In this document: positions 1 through 9,300 of the stretch, one piece after another
How the letters are laid out: every line of letters begins with the position of its first letter
How positions within the stretch are numbered: the first letter of the stretch is position 1
Assembly (NCBI GenBank): GCA_019635875.1
Contig: JAHBYP010000003.1
Span: 372,001 to 436,000 of the forward strand
Source: Alphaproteobacteria bacterium
GTDB taxonomy: Bacteria > Pseudomonadota > Alphaproteobacteria > Reyranellales > Reyranellaceae
Direction: 5' to 3'
Length of the DNA stretch: 64,000 bases
Translations under genes and position numbers: made by a program
The notes under the pieces: model-generated
Told to the model about the DNA's origin: nothing
The model's input: the letters and a program-made list of their open reading frames with translations, nothing else
The model's database searches: none

Positions 1-33
1 GAGTGACTCCGGGCGGCCGGGCCGCGCCGGTTG

Positions 34-62
34 TTGACTCCCCGCTGTCCGCACGCGCTAAT
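34..62 (+). promoter_or_regulatory. Possible sigma70 promoter of the peptide-binding protein gene
   Basis: TTGACT at 34-39 is separated by 17 bases from GCTAAT at 57-62. The binding-protein start codon follows about 58 bases later, with a GGAGG ribosome site at about 110-114. The spacing is ideal, but the match was found by eye only. Confidence 0.4.
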
Positions 63-120
63 CGGCGCAGGCGCCCGCCGGGGTGGGGCGGGCTGATCGC
101 ATGACAGACGGAGGCCTAGG

Positions 121-1701
121 ATGAAACTGGGACGCATCATCGCGGCGACGGCGATTGCCCTGTCGCTGGCGATGCCGCTGGCGCAGGCCAAGACCCTGCG
201 CTGGGCCAGCGTCGGCGACGCGCTGACGCTCGATCCGCACTCGCAGAACGAGGGCCCGACCTCGGCGATGGCGCAGCACATCTACGATCCGCTGATCCAG
301 CGCGACCCGGCGCTGAAGAAGCAGCCCAACCTGGCGCTGTCGTGGAAGCCGCTGGAGGGCGACGCCTGGGAGTTCAAGCTGCGCCCCGGCGTGAAGTTCA
401 GCGACGGCTCGGACTTCACCTCGGCCGACGTGGTCTTCAGCCTGCAGCGCGCCATGGCGCCGACCTCGGACTTCAAGACCTATCTCGCCTCGGTCAAGGA
501 GGTGAAGGCGCCCGACGCGATGACCGTGGTGATCTACACCAAGGGGCCCAACCCGATCCTGCCCGACCAGCTGACCAACATCTACATGATGTCCAAGGCC
601 TGGGCGGAGAAGCACAACGTCGTCAAGCCGACCAGCTACAAGGACAAGGAAGAGACCTACGCGGTGCGCAACGCCATGGGCACCGGCCCGTTCATGGTCA
701 AGCAGCGCGATCCCGACGTGAAGACCGTGCTGGTCAAGAACCCGGGCTACTGGGGCAAGGCGCAGTTCCCCAACTACCCGGACGAGGTCGTCTACACGCC
801 GATCAAGGAGCCGGCGACGCGCGTCGCGGCGCTGATCTCCGGCCAGATCGACTTCCTGCTCGACGCGCCGCTGCAGGACATCGGCCGCATCAAGGCGACC
901 GCCGGGCTCAAGACGCTGGAGACGGCGCAGGTGCGCTCGATCTTCTTCGGCATCGACGTCGGCTCGGCCGAGCTGAAGTACAGCGACGTCAAGGGCAAGA
1001 ACCCGTTCGCCGATGCCAAGGTGCGCGAGGCGATGAGCAAGGCGATCGACATCAACGCGATCAAGGCCAAGGTCATGCGCGGCTTCGCGGCGCCGGCCGG
1101 CATCATCACGCCCTCGGCGGTGCATGGCTGGACCAAGGAGCTCGACCAGCGCGCCGCCTTCGACCTCGCCGGCGCCAAGAAGCTGATGGCCGACGCCGGC
1201 TACGCCAAGGGCTTCAAGGTGACGCTCGACTGCCCCAACGACCGTTACAACAACGACGAGGCGATCTGCCAGGCGGTCGTCGGCATGCTGTCGCAGATCG
1301 GCATCACCGTCGACCTGCAGGCGCGCTCGAAGACCCTGCACTTCCCCAAGCTGCAGAAGAAGGACAGCAGCTTCTACCTGCTGGGCTGGGGCGTGCCGAC
1401 GCTCGACTCGCACTACGTCTTCTCGTTCCTCTACCAGACCAACGACGGCAAGTCGGGCGGCACCTGGAACTTCACAGGCCTGTCGAACAAGGCGCTCGAC
1501 GACCTCGTGGTGGCGATGTCGCAGGAGACCGACCTCGCCAAGCGTGACAAGATGATCGCCGACGCCTGGAAGCTGGCCAAGGGCTCCAACGCCTACCTGC
1601 CGCTGCACCACCAGGTGATCGTCTGGTCGATGAGCGACAAGGTGACGACGCCGATCTTCGCCACCGACTCGCCGAACTTCAAGTACGCCACAATGAAATA
1701 G
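121..1701 (+). CDS. ABC transporter substrate-binding protein, family 5 (peptide/nickel type)
   Basis: This is a periplasmic solute-binding protein of the DppA/OppA/NikA family, 526 residues, the usual length. It starts with a clear Sec signal peptide: two basic residues, a hydrophobic core and an AQA cleavage site at about residue 23. The mature protein opens with the family pattern (TLRWAS, then TLDPHSQNEGP). A GGAGG ribosome site precedes the ATG and a strong terminator follows the stop. It should deliver di-/oligopeptides or a similar ligand to permeases such as those at 4170 and 13329, but no ATPase gene is in the window. The ligand cannot be told from sequence. Confidence 0.93.
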   Translation: MKLGRIIAATAIALSLAMPLAQAKTLRWASVGDALTLDPHSQNEGPTSAMAQHIYDPLIQRDPALKKQPNLALSWKPLEGDAWEFKLRPGVKFSDGSDFTSADVVFSLQRAMAPTSDFKTYLASVKEVKAPDAMTVVIYTKGPNPILPDQLTNIYMMSKAWAEKHNVVKPTSYKDKEETYAVRNAMGTGPFMVKQRDPDVKTVLVKNPGYWGKAQFPNYPDEVVYTPIKEPATRVAALISGQIDFLLDAPLQDIGRIKATAGLKTLETAQVRSIFFGIDVGSAELKYSDVKGKNPFADAKVREAMSKAIDINAIKAKVMRGFAAPAGIITPSAVHGWTKELDQRAAFDLAGAKKLMADAGYAKGFKVTLDCPNDRYNNDEAICQAVVGMLSQIGITVDLQARSKTLHFPKLQKKDSSFYLLGWGVPTLDSHYVFSFLYQTNDGKSGGTWNFTGLSNKALDDLVVAMSQETDLAKRDKMIADAWKLAKGSNAYLPLHHQVIVWSMSDKVTTPIFATDSPNFKYATMK

Positions 1702-1722
1702 TCACGGCGTCCTCGGCTGGAG

Positions 1723-1756
1723 AGCGCCCGCCCCTCTGCGGCGGGCGCTTTTCTTT
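1723..1756 (+). terminator. Rho-independent terminator after the binding-protein gene
   Basis: A perfect 10-bp stem (AGCGCCCGCC at 1723-1732 with GGCGGGCGCT at 1740-1749) has a 7-base loop and is followed by TTTTCTTT. It begins 22 bases after the stop of the upstream gene, so that gene is probably transcribed alone. Confidence 0.85.
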
Positions 1757-2114
1757 GAGAGCGCTGGCGTGCCGCCGGCCAACAAGAAACACGTCCAAGA
1801 CCAGGCTGCGCTGGCTTGATCCTGCTTCGCCGGCGGCAACTCATGGCCGCCCCTCTTGCGGGCAGGGCGATCGCATATGGCCCCCAAGAGGTTGGGGCGC
1901 GCCCCGACCAGGCAGCGTCGTTCAAGCCGTTCGGGCCGCGTCGCTCCAGCGACGCATCCGGAGCGCCGCTGGAGCGGTGCGGCCCGAAGACAGACACCAG
2001 ACCGAATGCGATCGCCTTGGCCGGCGCTTCATACCCGCAGATCCGCTTGGCCGGTGACCACTCATGATGACGCGGGCGCGACGCCAATGGTCCCAATGGC
2101 AATAGTGCGGCCGT
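1757..2114. other. Non-coding stretch
   Basis: No convincing gene is visible in these roughly 360 bases. Open frames on both strands lack ribosome sites and recognisable products. The stretch contains one long imperfect palindrome (1930-1988) and looks like intergenic, REP-type sequence between the terminator and the convergent esterase gene. Confidence 0.5.
1930..1988. repeat. Long palindrome (REP-like hairpin)
   Basis: The outer arms TTCGGGCCGC (1930-1939) and GCGGCCCGAA (1979-1988) enclose the inner arms CGCTCCAGCG (1942-1951) and CGCTGGAGCG (1967-1976). This gives a 20-bp stem interrupted by one 2x2 internal loop. No T-run follows it, so it is more likely a repetitive extragenic element than a terminator. 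Confidence 0.6.
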
Positions 2115-2963
2115 TCACTTCGGCAGCCGGAAGCGCTTGAAGAACTGCCAGCTGGCCTCGGTCAGGTCGATCTGGCTGGTCCTCGGCCAGACATGCTCGA
2201 CGCCGATCATCAGGACGTAGCGCACCTCGCTGCCGTCGCGGCACGGCGCCGACAATTCGATCAGCAGATCCGGCGCCGACGGCAGCCGGCGCGACGCGGG
2301 GCAGCCGTCGAGCGCCCGCCACTTGTCGATGATGGCGCGATGCGAATCGGCGATGAACGTGCCCTTGCCCTCGACCGGCGTCACCGGGTCGCGGTCGCCG
2401 GCGCTGATCAGGATGGGCATGCCGCGCGCCGGCCGCCCGTAGGTCGGCGGCAGGCCGCCGGCGCTGGCCGAGATCGAGGCGATGCGCCCGGCAAGCTCGA
2501 TGCCCAGCCGGTGCGCCATCGAGCCGCCGCTGGAGAAGCCCGCGACATGGACGCGTCGGCGGTCGATGGCGCTCTGCCGCGCGATGTCGTCGATCATCGC
2601 GGCGATGAAGCCAACGTCGTCGCTCATGGTGACGTTGCCCGCGCCGCGATGGCCGCCGTGATTCCAGGTGCGGAAGTTCTCGTTGCTCTCGGGCTGGTCG
2701 GCGCGCAGGGTCGGCGCGTCGGGTCCGGCGACGACGAAGTCGTGGCTCTCGGCCATGTGGTGCCAGCCATAGCGGTGCACGTCGTTGCGGCCATTGGCCG
2801 TCGCGCCATGCAGCATGATCACCAGCGGCGCGCCGGGCTTCACGGTCGACGGCACATGCAGGTAGTAGGTGCGCTCGACCCCGTTGACGACGAGGCGCCG
2901 CATCTCGCCGGCCTCGACCGGCATGGCCGCGAGCAGTCCCAACAGGGCGAGCACGACGCGCAT
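2115..2963 (-). CDS. Secreted PHB-depolymerase/LpqC-type esterase
   Basis: A 282-residue alpha/beta hydrolase related to the LpqC/polyhydroxybutyrate depolymerase/feruloyl esterase group. A short signal peptide (residues 1-18, ending VEA) predicts export. The oxyanion region HGATANGRND, the nucleophile elbow GFSSGG and a late catalytic-acid/His region (VEHVWP) are visible. The start codon shares one base with the stop of the VOC gene upstream (TGATG), so translation is probably coupled. The substrate is unknown; an ester of a polymer or aromatic acid is plausible from the family. Confidence 0.82.
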   Translation of the reverse strand: MRVVLALLGLLAAMPVEAGEMRRLVVNGVERTYYLHVPSTVKPGAPLVIMLHGATANGRNDVHRYGWHHMAESHDFVVAGPDAPTLRADQPESNENFRTWNHGGHRGAGNVTMSDDVGFIAAMIDDIARQSAIDRRRVHVAGFSSGGSMAHRLGIELAGRIASISASAGGLPPTYGRPARGMPILISAGDRDPVTPVEGKGTFIADSHRAIIDKWRALDGCPASRRLPSAPDLLIELSAPCRDGSEVRYVLMIGVEHVWPRTSQIDLTEASWQFFKRFRLPK

Positions 2964-3811
2964 CAGCCGGCCTCGACGAACTCGATGACGTTGCCGCAGG
3001 CCTGCGCCGCAAGCCCCAGCACGGTCGGAACGGTCGTGACCTTGTTGCGGGCGAAGGGCGCGTGCAGCGCCTCGAGCCGGGCGACGGACACGCGGTAGCC
3101 GGTGTAGCGCGCCTTGTCGGCGACCGGCACCGCGACGCCGAAGCGCGCGGCGAAGGACAGCGGATCGTAGATCGCGAGCTCGACGGCGGCCGTCTTGACG
3201 ATCCAGGCGCCGTCGGCGCCCAGCGTCGCGGCCCTGCCGAACAGCCTCTCGTAGTAGCGCGCCGTGGCGTGCGCGTCGGGCGACACCGCGAAGGTCGCGA
3301 GGAGATGGCGCGCGCCGTTGGGATGCGTGCGCCAGTCCGGGCGGAGGTAGAGATCGAGGTTGAAGTAGCGGCAGAGGTTGAAGGGCAGCGGCGCGGCGAT
3401 CGGCAGCATGACGTCGAACTCCGGCCACACCGAGCCCTCGCCCGGAATCGCCCATTCGCGCCTCACATGCACCGGCGGATCGAAGGGATAGCCGTTGGCG
3501 ACGAGCTCGGCCTGCGCCTGGTGGGCGTCCGGCGTCGCCATCACCATCGACTTCACGCCTTCCGCACCACTGAGCGTCGCCGCCATCGGCGGCGGCAGCC
3601 GGCCGCGGTCGGCGGCGCTCATCAGCTCGATGTAGTTGCCGGTGCCCGCCGTCAGTGGCGACAGCAGCGCCAGGCGGTTGGCGATGCCCATGGCGCCGAT
3701 CTCCGAGCGCGGCGTGAGGCGAAAGCCCAGCCGCTCGTAGGCCGCCGAAGCGGTCTCGAGGTCGGCGACATAGGTCAGCAGATGGTCGATCTCGGCGATT
3801 CCGTTCCTCAT
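2963..3811 (-). CDS. VOC-superfamily (glyoxalase-like) protein
   Basis: A 282-residue protein with two betaalphabetabetabeta modules of the vicinal-oxygen-chelate fold. The first opens EIDHLLTYVADLETASAAYERLGF, the usual beginning of a glyoxalase-like domain with its metal-ligand His. The second runs from about residue 165 (HLLATFAV, then ARYYERLFG). The ATG at 3811 is chosen because the fold begins directly there; a longer open frame upstream has no family character. It overlaps the esterase gene by one base. Substrate and metal are unknown. Confidence 0.8.
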   Translation of the reverse strand: MRNGIAEIDHLLTYVADLETASAAYERLGFRLTPRSEIGAMGIANRLALLSPLTAGTGNYIELMSAADRGRLPPPMAATLSGAEGVKSMVMATPDAHQAQAELVANGYPFDPPVHVRREWAIPGEGSVWPEFDVMLPIAAPLPFNLCRYFNLDLYLRPDWRTHPNGARHLLATFAVSPDAHATARYYERLFGRAATLGADGAWIVKTAAVELAIYDPLSFAARFGVAVPVADKARYTGYRVSVARLEALHAPFARNKVTTVPTVLGLAAQACGNVIEFVEAG

Positions 3812-3875
3812 GGGCGGCATCCTGCCCAAATCCGGACACATGGCAACGGCCGGCCGGCTGACGCGTTCTGCCGGC

Positions 3876-3968
3876 ATGAGCGACCGCATCCAGACCGCGC
3901 TGTTCATCGCCCGCACCGCCCCGGTGGCCCGGGCGGCGCTGGTCGCGGCCGTGCTGCCAACACGGTGA
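3876..3968 (+). CDS. Possible 30-residue small ORF
   Basis: An ATG-to-TGA frame encodes a short basic, Ala/Val-rich peptide (begins MSDRIQTALFIART) just ahead of the small lipoprotein gene. It has no strong ribosome site and no recognised family. It is listed because its stop lies only five bases before the next start; it may be no gene at all. Confidence 0.2.
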   Translation: MSDRIQTALFIARTAPVARAALVAAVLPTR

Positions 3969-3973
3969 TCGCC

Positions 3974-4123
3974 ATGCGTACCATCCTCGCCCTGCTGCTG
4001 GGCCTGAGCTTCATCGCCGGCTGCGAGAGCGACCGCCGCGAGCCGACCGACGTCTTCGAGGGCGGCGAGCCGCTGTACATCGCCCAGTGCGCCAAGCGCC
4101 TGCCGGGACAGGCCTGCGAGTAA
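3974..4123 (+). CDS. Small lipoprotein, unknown function
   Basis: A 49-residue precursor. A basic N-terminus and hydrophobic core (MRTILALLLGLSFIAG) lead to a lipobox (IAGC) with the modified Cys at about residue 16. The mature part is only about 34 residues, acidic and Pro/Gly-containing, with two further Cys. Such mini-lipoproteins are common in alphaproteobacteria and rarely characterised. It lies upstream of the permease gene, 46 bases away. Confidence 0.6.
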   Translation: MRTILALLLGLSFIAGCESDRREPTDVFEGGEPLYIAQCAKRLPGQACE

Positions 4124-4169
4124 GCTGGATTTGCTGATCACGGCGTCGTCGGCGTGCTAGAAGCCGCCG

Positions 4170-5195
4170 ATGCTGTCGTTCCTCGTCTACAGGCTCCTGC
4201 AGGCGGCCGCCGTGATGCTGGCGGTGTCGTTCCTCTGCTTCGCGCTGTTCAATTTCGTCGGCGACCCGGTCAACAACATGGTCGGCCAGGAGGCGAGCCC
4301 GGAGGATCGCGCGCAGATGCGCCGCGACCTCGGACTCGAGGATTCCGTCCCGGTGCAGTTCGTGCGCTTCATCGGCAACGCGCTGGAGGGCAATTTCGGC
4401 CGCTCCTATCGGCTGGCGCGCCCGGTCGGACGGCTGATCGTCGAGCGCATGCCGGCCACCCTGGAGCTGGTCGCGGTCTCGGCCGTGCTGGCGCTGGCGG
4501 TCGGCATTCCGCTGGGCGTGCTGACCGCGCTGCGCCGGCACAACTGGGACAGCGGGGTGGTGCTGACCTTCTCGCTGGCCGGCGTCGCCATGCCGACCTT
4601 CGTCATCGGCATCCTGCTGATCTACGTCTTCTCGGTGGAGTGCAAGGGCTGGGCGCCGGCGATCGGCCTGCCCGAGGGCTTCTGCTTCCCCTCCTTCGGC
4701 CGCGGCGAGACGGTCGATCTCGGCGGCTGGAATTCCGGCCTGCTCACCGGCAGCGGCCTGAAGGCGATCGTGCTGCCGGCGATCACGCTGTCGTTGTTCC
4801 AGCTCACCCTGGTGCTGCGCCTGGTGCGCTCGCAGATGCTCGAGGTGCTGCGCACCGACTACATCAAGTTCGCGCGCGCCCGCGGGCTGACCGACCGCGC
4901 CGTGCATTTCGGCCACGCGCTGAAGAACACGCTCCTGCCGGTGATCACCGTGGTCGGCATCCAGATCGGCGGCCTGATCGCCTTCTCGATCATCACCGAG
5001 ACGGTGTTCCAATGGCCTGGCATGGGCCAGCTCTTCGTCCAGTCTGTGCAGTTCGCCGACATCCCGGTGATGTCGGCCTATCTGGTGATGGTGGCGCTGG
5101 TGTTCGTCACCATCAACATCCTCGTCGACCTGCTCTACGCCGTGATCGACCCGCGCCTGCGCGTCGAGCGCAGCCGGGCGGTGGGCGGACATTGA
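4170..5195 (+). CDS. ABC transporter permease, DppB/OppB type
   Basis: A 341-residue inner-membrane permease of the binding-protein-dependent peptide transporter family. It begins with the typical first helix (MLSFLVYRLLQAAAVMLAVS) and the family's periplasmic loop ending with DPVNNM. Several membrane segments follow, with the cytoplasmic coupling loop at about residues 228-265 (DYIKFARARGL, then HALKNTLLPVITV). It should pair with a DppC-type permease; the only candidate is 8 kb downstream at 13329. No ATPase gene is adjacent. Confidence 0.92.
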   Translation: MLSFLVYRLLQAAAVMLAVSFLCFALFNFVGDPVNNMVGQEASPEDRAQMRRDLGLEDSVPVQFVRFIGNALEGNFGRSYRLARPVGRLIVERMPATLELVAVSAVLALAVGIPLGVLTALRRHNWDSGVVLTFSLAGVAMPTFVIGILLIYVFSVECKGWAPAIGLPEGFCFPSFGRGETVDLGGWNSGLLTGSGLKAIVLPAITLSLFQLTLVLRLVRSQMLEVLRTDYIKFARARGLTDRAVHFGHALKNTLLPVITVVGIQIGGLIAFSIITETVFQWPGMGQLFVQSVQFADIPVMSAYLVMVALVFVTINILVDLLYAVIDPRLRVERSRAVGGH

Positions 5196-5260
5196 TGCCG
5201 CGCTCCCTTCCCTCCCGTCGCGCACAGGCGTAGCGTTGCCCAACGAAAGCGGAGGAAACC

Positions 5261-6328
5261 ATGGGCACGTATGTCTTCGCCGGCGCCGCGCCTGTCGTGG
5301 CCGGCTCCAACAGCGCGGCCGCGAGCAGCAGCGGCGGGCTGTTCCGCATGGACATGGCCGACGGCAAATGGACGGCGCTCGGCAAGGGCCTGCCAGACAA
5401 GGTCGAGGCGCGAAGCATCGTCGTGCAGCCCGGCGCTGCCGACACGGTCTATGTCGGCACGCAGGACGGGCCCTATCGCAGCACCGATGGCGGCGAGACC
5501 TGGACGCGGCTGAACCTGCCCGGCGACAACCGGCTCGTCTGGTCGATCCTGATCCATCCCAGGGATCCCGAGACCCTCTATGTCGGCACGCAGGGCACGC
5601 AGGTGTTCCGCAGCCGCGACGGCGGCATGAGCTGGGCGGCGCTCGACGTGCCCGAGCCCAGGGGCATGGTGAAGATGAGCTTCCCCTGCCGCGTGATCCG
5701 GCTTGCCCTCGATCCGGAGGACGCCGACACGCTCTACGCCGCCTTCGAGGTCGGCGGCCTGTCGCGCAGCACGGACGGCGGCGAGACCTGGCAGGGCTGC
5801 AACGACAAGCTGCTGGAGTTCACCAGGCAGGACAGGTTCAAGAGCCGCATCGTCAGCGACACCGAGACCGAGGGCATGATGGACAGCCATGCCCTGGCGA
5901 TCAGCTCGGCCAGGCCGGGCACCGTGTTCCTCGCCAACCGCATGGGCCTGTTCAGGAGCCCCGATCGTGGCGAAAGCTGGGAGGAGATGGGCATCGGCCG
6001 CTTCTCGCCGCTGACCTACGCGCGCGACGTGCGCGTCTCGCCGCACGACCCCGGCACGATGTACGCCGCGCTCTCGGTCGCGGCGATCAGCGACGAGGGC
6101 TCGCTCTATCGCAGCCGCGATCTCGGTGGCAGCTGGCAGCGCTTCGACCACGGCGTGCAGATGAAGAGCACGCTGATGATCATCGCCCAGAGTGCCGCAA
6201 AGGCCGGGCGCGTGTGGTGCGCCACCCGCAAGGGCCAGGTCTTCGGCACCGAGGACGGCGGCGCGTCGTGGCGCGAGCATCCGCTGCCCGAGGGCGGCAC
6301 CGGGGTCTACGCGCTGGCCGTGGGATAG
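5261..6328 (+). CDS. Asp-box (BNR) repeat beta-propeller protein
   Basis: A 355-residue protein built from sialidase-like propeller blades. Six Asp-box motifs are visible, for example YRSTDGGETW, FRSRDGGMSW, SRSTDGGETW, FRSPDRGESW, YRSRDLGGSW and FGTEDGGASW. No signal peptide is evident, and the sialidase catalytic Arg triad cannot be recognised. It resembles the WD40/YVTN/BNR-like proteins often called exo-alpha-sialidase or glycosyl hydrolase without proof. A GGAGG site precedes the ATG. It ends one base from the end of the convergent RTX gene. Confidence 0.8.
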   Translation: MGTYVFAGAAPVVAGSNSAAASSSGGLFRMDMADGKWTALGKGLPDKVEARSIVVQPGAADTVYVGTQDGPYRSTDGGETWTRLNLPGDNRLVWSILIHPRDPETLYVGTQGTQVFRSRDGGMSWAALDVPEPRGMVKMSFPCRVIRLALDPEDADTLYAAFEVGGLSRSTDGGETWQGCNDKLLEFTRQDRFKSRIVSDTETEGMMDSHALAISSARPGTVFLANRMGLFRSPDRGESWEEMGIGRFSPLTYARDVRVSPHDPGTMYAALSVAAISDEGSLYRSRDLGGSWQRFDHGVQMKSTLMIIAQSAAKAGRVWCATRKGQVFGTEDGGASWREHPLPEGGTGVYALAVG

Positions 6329-6329
6329 C

Positions 6330-9300
6330 CTAGACGAAGTCGCTGCCCGTCCAGACGTAGCCGGCCTGCGCGGTGATGGTGTGGCCGTCCGACAGCACGG
6401 CGATGTTGGCGCTCGCACCCAGATGATCGAAGGTCACCCCTGCGAGGTGGACCCTGTCGCCGTCGGCGGGATTGAAGTCGGTGATGATGTCGTTGCCGTC
6501 GCCCGAGGCGTAGGCGAAGACGTCCGCGCCAGCGCCGCCGGTCAAGGTGTCGTCGCCGGCACCGCCCGTCAGGGTATTGGCCGCGTCGTTGCCGATCAGC
6601 ACATTGTCGGCGGCATTGCCGGTCGCGGAGATCGACGAGGAGCCGCTCAGCAGCAGCTCCTCCAGCCCGTCGCCCAGGGTATAGCTCACCGAGCTTTCGA
6701 CGCGGTCATAATCGTTCAGGGCGGTCCATTCCGCGCCGATCACGGTCCACTCGCTGCCGGGCAGCAGCGACGCGGGCGCGGTGACGGCGGTGCGTGTCGC
6801 GCCATCCATCTGCCACAGCTCGGTGCCGCCCTCGCTGGTGCGCCACGCGATGTCCGCCTTGCCGTCGCCGGTGAAGTCGCCGACCGCGCCCACCGACCAG
6901 CCGGTCGGCGCGCCGTGCGACAGCGCGATGGTGGCACCGGATGACCCACCTTTCATCTGCCAGATGCTGGCCGCACCCGTGGCGGAGTTGTGCCAAAGCA
7001 GGTCCGTCCTGCCGTCGCCGGTGAAATCGGCGGCGCCCGCCACCTGCCACTCCGGTCCGAGCTTCAGCGACAACCACGTCGACGTGGTCGCGCTCACGCC
7101 GTCCATGTGCCACAGGCTGCCGTAGCCACCGCTCTTGTGGTGCCAGAGGATGTCGGCCTTGCCGTCACCGGTGAAATCGCCAACGCCGGCGATGGCCCAG
7201 CTGGTATCGACCGTCGACACATTGGCCGCGCCGGTCCTGGCGCCGGCGGCGTCGAGATACCAGACGAGGTTCTCGCCTGTGCCGACATTGCGGAAGAGAT
7301 GGTCGTCGGCGCCGTCGCCGTTGAAATCGGCGCGGCCTTCGAGGATCCAGCCCTGCCCCGGCCGTGTCGTCGCGACCGGCGCTCCAGGACCCGACAAGAC
7401 GTCCCATGACGCCACCTCGCCGGTGACGAGGTTCTGGCCATGGAGCGTGATCGTCGGCGTGCCGGCGGTCTCGATGATGACGTCGCCGGCATGGTCGACG
7501 CGGTACACGTCGTCGCCCGCGCCGCCCACGAGCGTATCGATGCCGCCGCCGCCGTCTAGGGTGTCTCGGCCGTCGCCGCCATAGAGAATGTCGTTGCCCA
7601 GGCCGCCGTGGAGGATGTCGTCGCCGGCATCGCCGTGGAGCGTGTCGACGTCGCCCGGGCTGTCGCCGCCATGGAGCAGATCGTCGCCATCGCCGCCGAA
7701 CAGCGCGTCGGCGCCATCGCGGCCCAGCAGCGTGTCGTCGCCCGCCGCCCCCCACAGGGTGTTGGCCGCGGCATTGCCGGTGAGGACGTTGTCGGCGCCG
7801 TTACCGGTGCCGTCGATCGCCGCCGTGCCGCCAAGCGTCAGATCCTCGACGCCGCTGCCCAGCGTGTAACTCACCGAGCTCTCGACGCGGTCGCGGTCGT
7901 CGAGCGCCGTCCACTCCAAGCCGATCGTCGTCCACTGGCTGTCGGGCAGCATGCTCGCGGGCGTGGTGACAGCGACACGCGAGGCGCCATCCATCTGCCA
8001 CAGGCTGGTGCCGCCGGTGTCGGTGCGCCAGGCGATGTCGGCCTTGCCGTCGCCGGTGAAGTCGCCGACCGCGCCGACCTGCCAGCCCACCGGCGCCGCC
8101 GACAGCTGGGTGATCGCCGTGGCCGTGGCGCCATTCATCTGCCACAGAGTGGTCAGGCCGGCGGTGGGATTGCGCCAGAGGATGTCCACCTTGCCGTCGC
8201 CGGTGAAATCGGCGACGCCGGCGACCTGCCAGTCCAGCCCGAGCTGCTTCGGCAGCCAGGTCGAGGCGGTCGCGCTCACGCCGTCCATCTGCCACAGCGT
8301 GGCGTGGCCGCCGCCCTGGTGACGCCAGAGGATGTCGGCCTTGCCGTCGCCATTGAAGTCGCCGACACCGGCGACGGCCCAGCCGGTATCGACCGTGGCG
8401 ACCGACGCGGAACCGGTCTGCGCGCCGCTGTCGTCGAGATACCAGACGAGGTTCGCGCCCGTGTTCTGGTTGCGCCAGAGGCTGTCGACATGGCCATCGC
8501 GGTTGAAATCCGCGCGGCCGGCCAGCTTCCAGCCCGATCCGTCCGGCGTCGTCATCGCCGCCGGCGCGCCGAGCCCTTCCTCGCCGACGCGCCACGCCGT
8601 CACGGCACCGCTGCCGTTGCGGGCGTACAACGTCAGTACCGGCAAGGGCTGCTCGACGATCAGATCGTCCACATGGTCGACGCGATAGACATCAGCGCCC
8701 CCGCCGCCGGACATGGTGTCGATGCCGACCCCGCCGTCGAGCGTGTCGTCACCAGTGCCGCCATACAGGGTGTCGTTGCCCGCGCCGCCCAGGAGGATGT
8801 CGTTGCCGGCACCGCCATGCAGGATGTCGTTGCCGCCGGCGCCATCGATCACGTCGTTGCCGCCCAGCCCGTCGAAGGAATCATCGGAGCTGCTGAGAAC
8901 ACGCTGATCGGCCAGCTCCGTCGCCGGCTCGACGACGGGCTCGGGCGGCGCGATGAAGGGGTCGGCGCCGGTCACCGCAATGGATGGTCCGGCGATGACG
9001 TTGCCGCTGCCGGCGATGGCCAGCGTGCCGCTGCCCTGCACGTTGGCGAGCCGGGTCGTGTCCGCGCCGCCGCCGTAGTACTCGTTGCTGACTCCGATCA
9101 GCGTCAGCGTGTCGCCCGCCAGGTAGCCGCCGATGGCGACCTGCTGCGGTCCCCAGGTCGAGAAGGTGTTGTCGACGAAGCTGCCCGATCCCTCGACAAT
9201 CGCGCCGGTCCCGAGATTGTTCTCGAAGCCGTTGTTGCGCACCAGGGTGATGCCCGAGCTGGCGTAAAGCCCGGGGCCATCGTTCTCGACGAAATAGGCA

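Noticed and set aside
58-1611. A 517-residue minus-strand open frame opposite the peptide-binding protein gene
   Set aside because: Its composition is the Arg/Val/Leu/His-rich pattern of antisense to a GC-rich gene. It has no motif or ribosome site, and the plus-strand gene is unmistakable.
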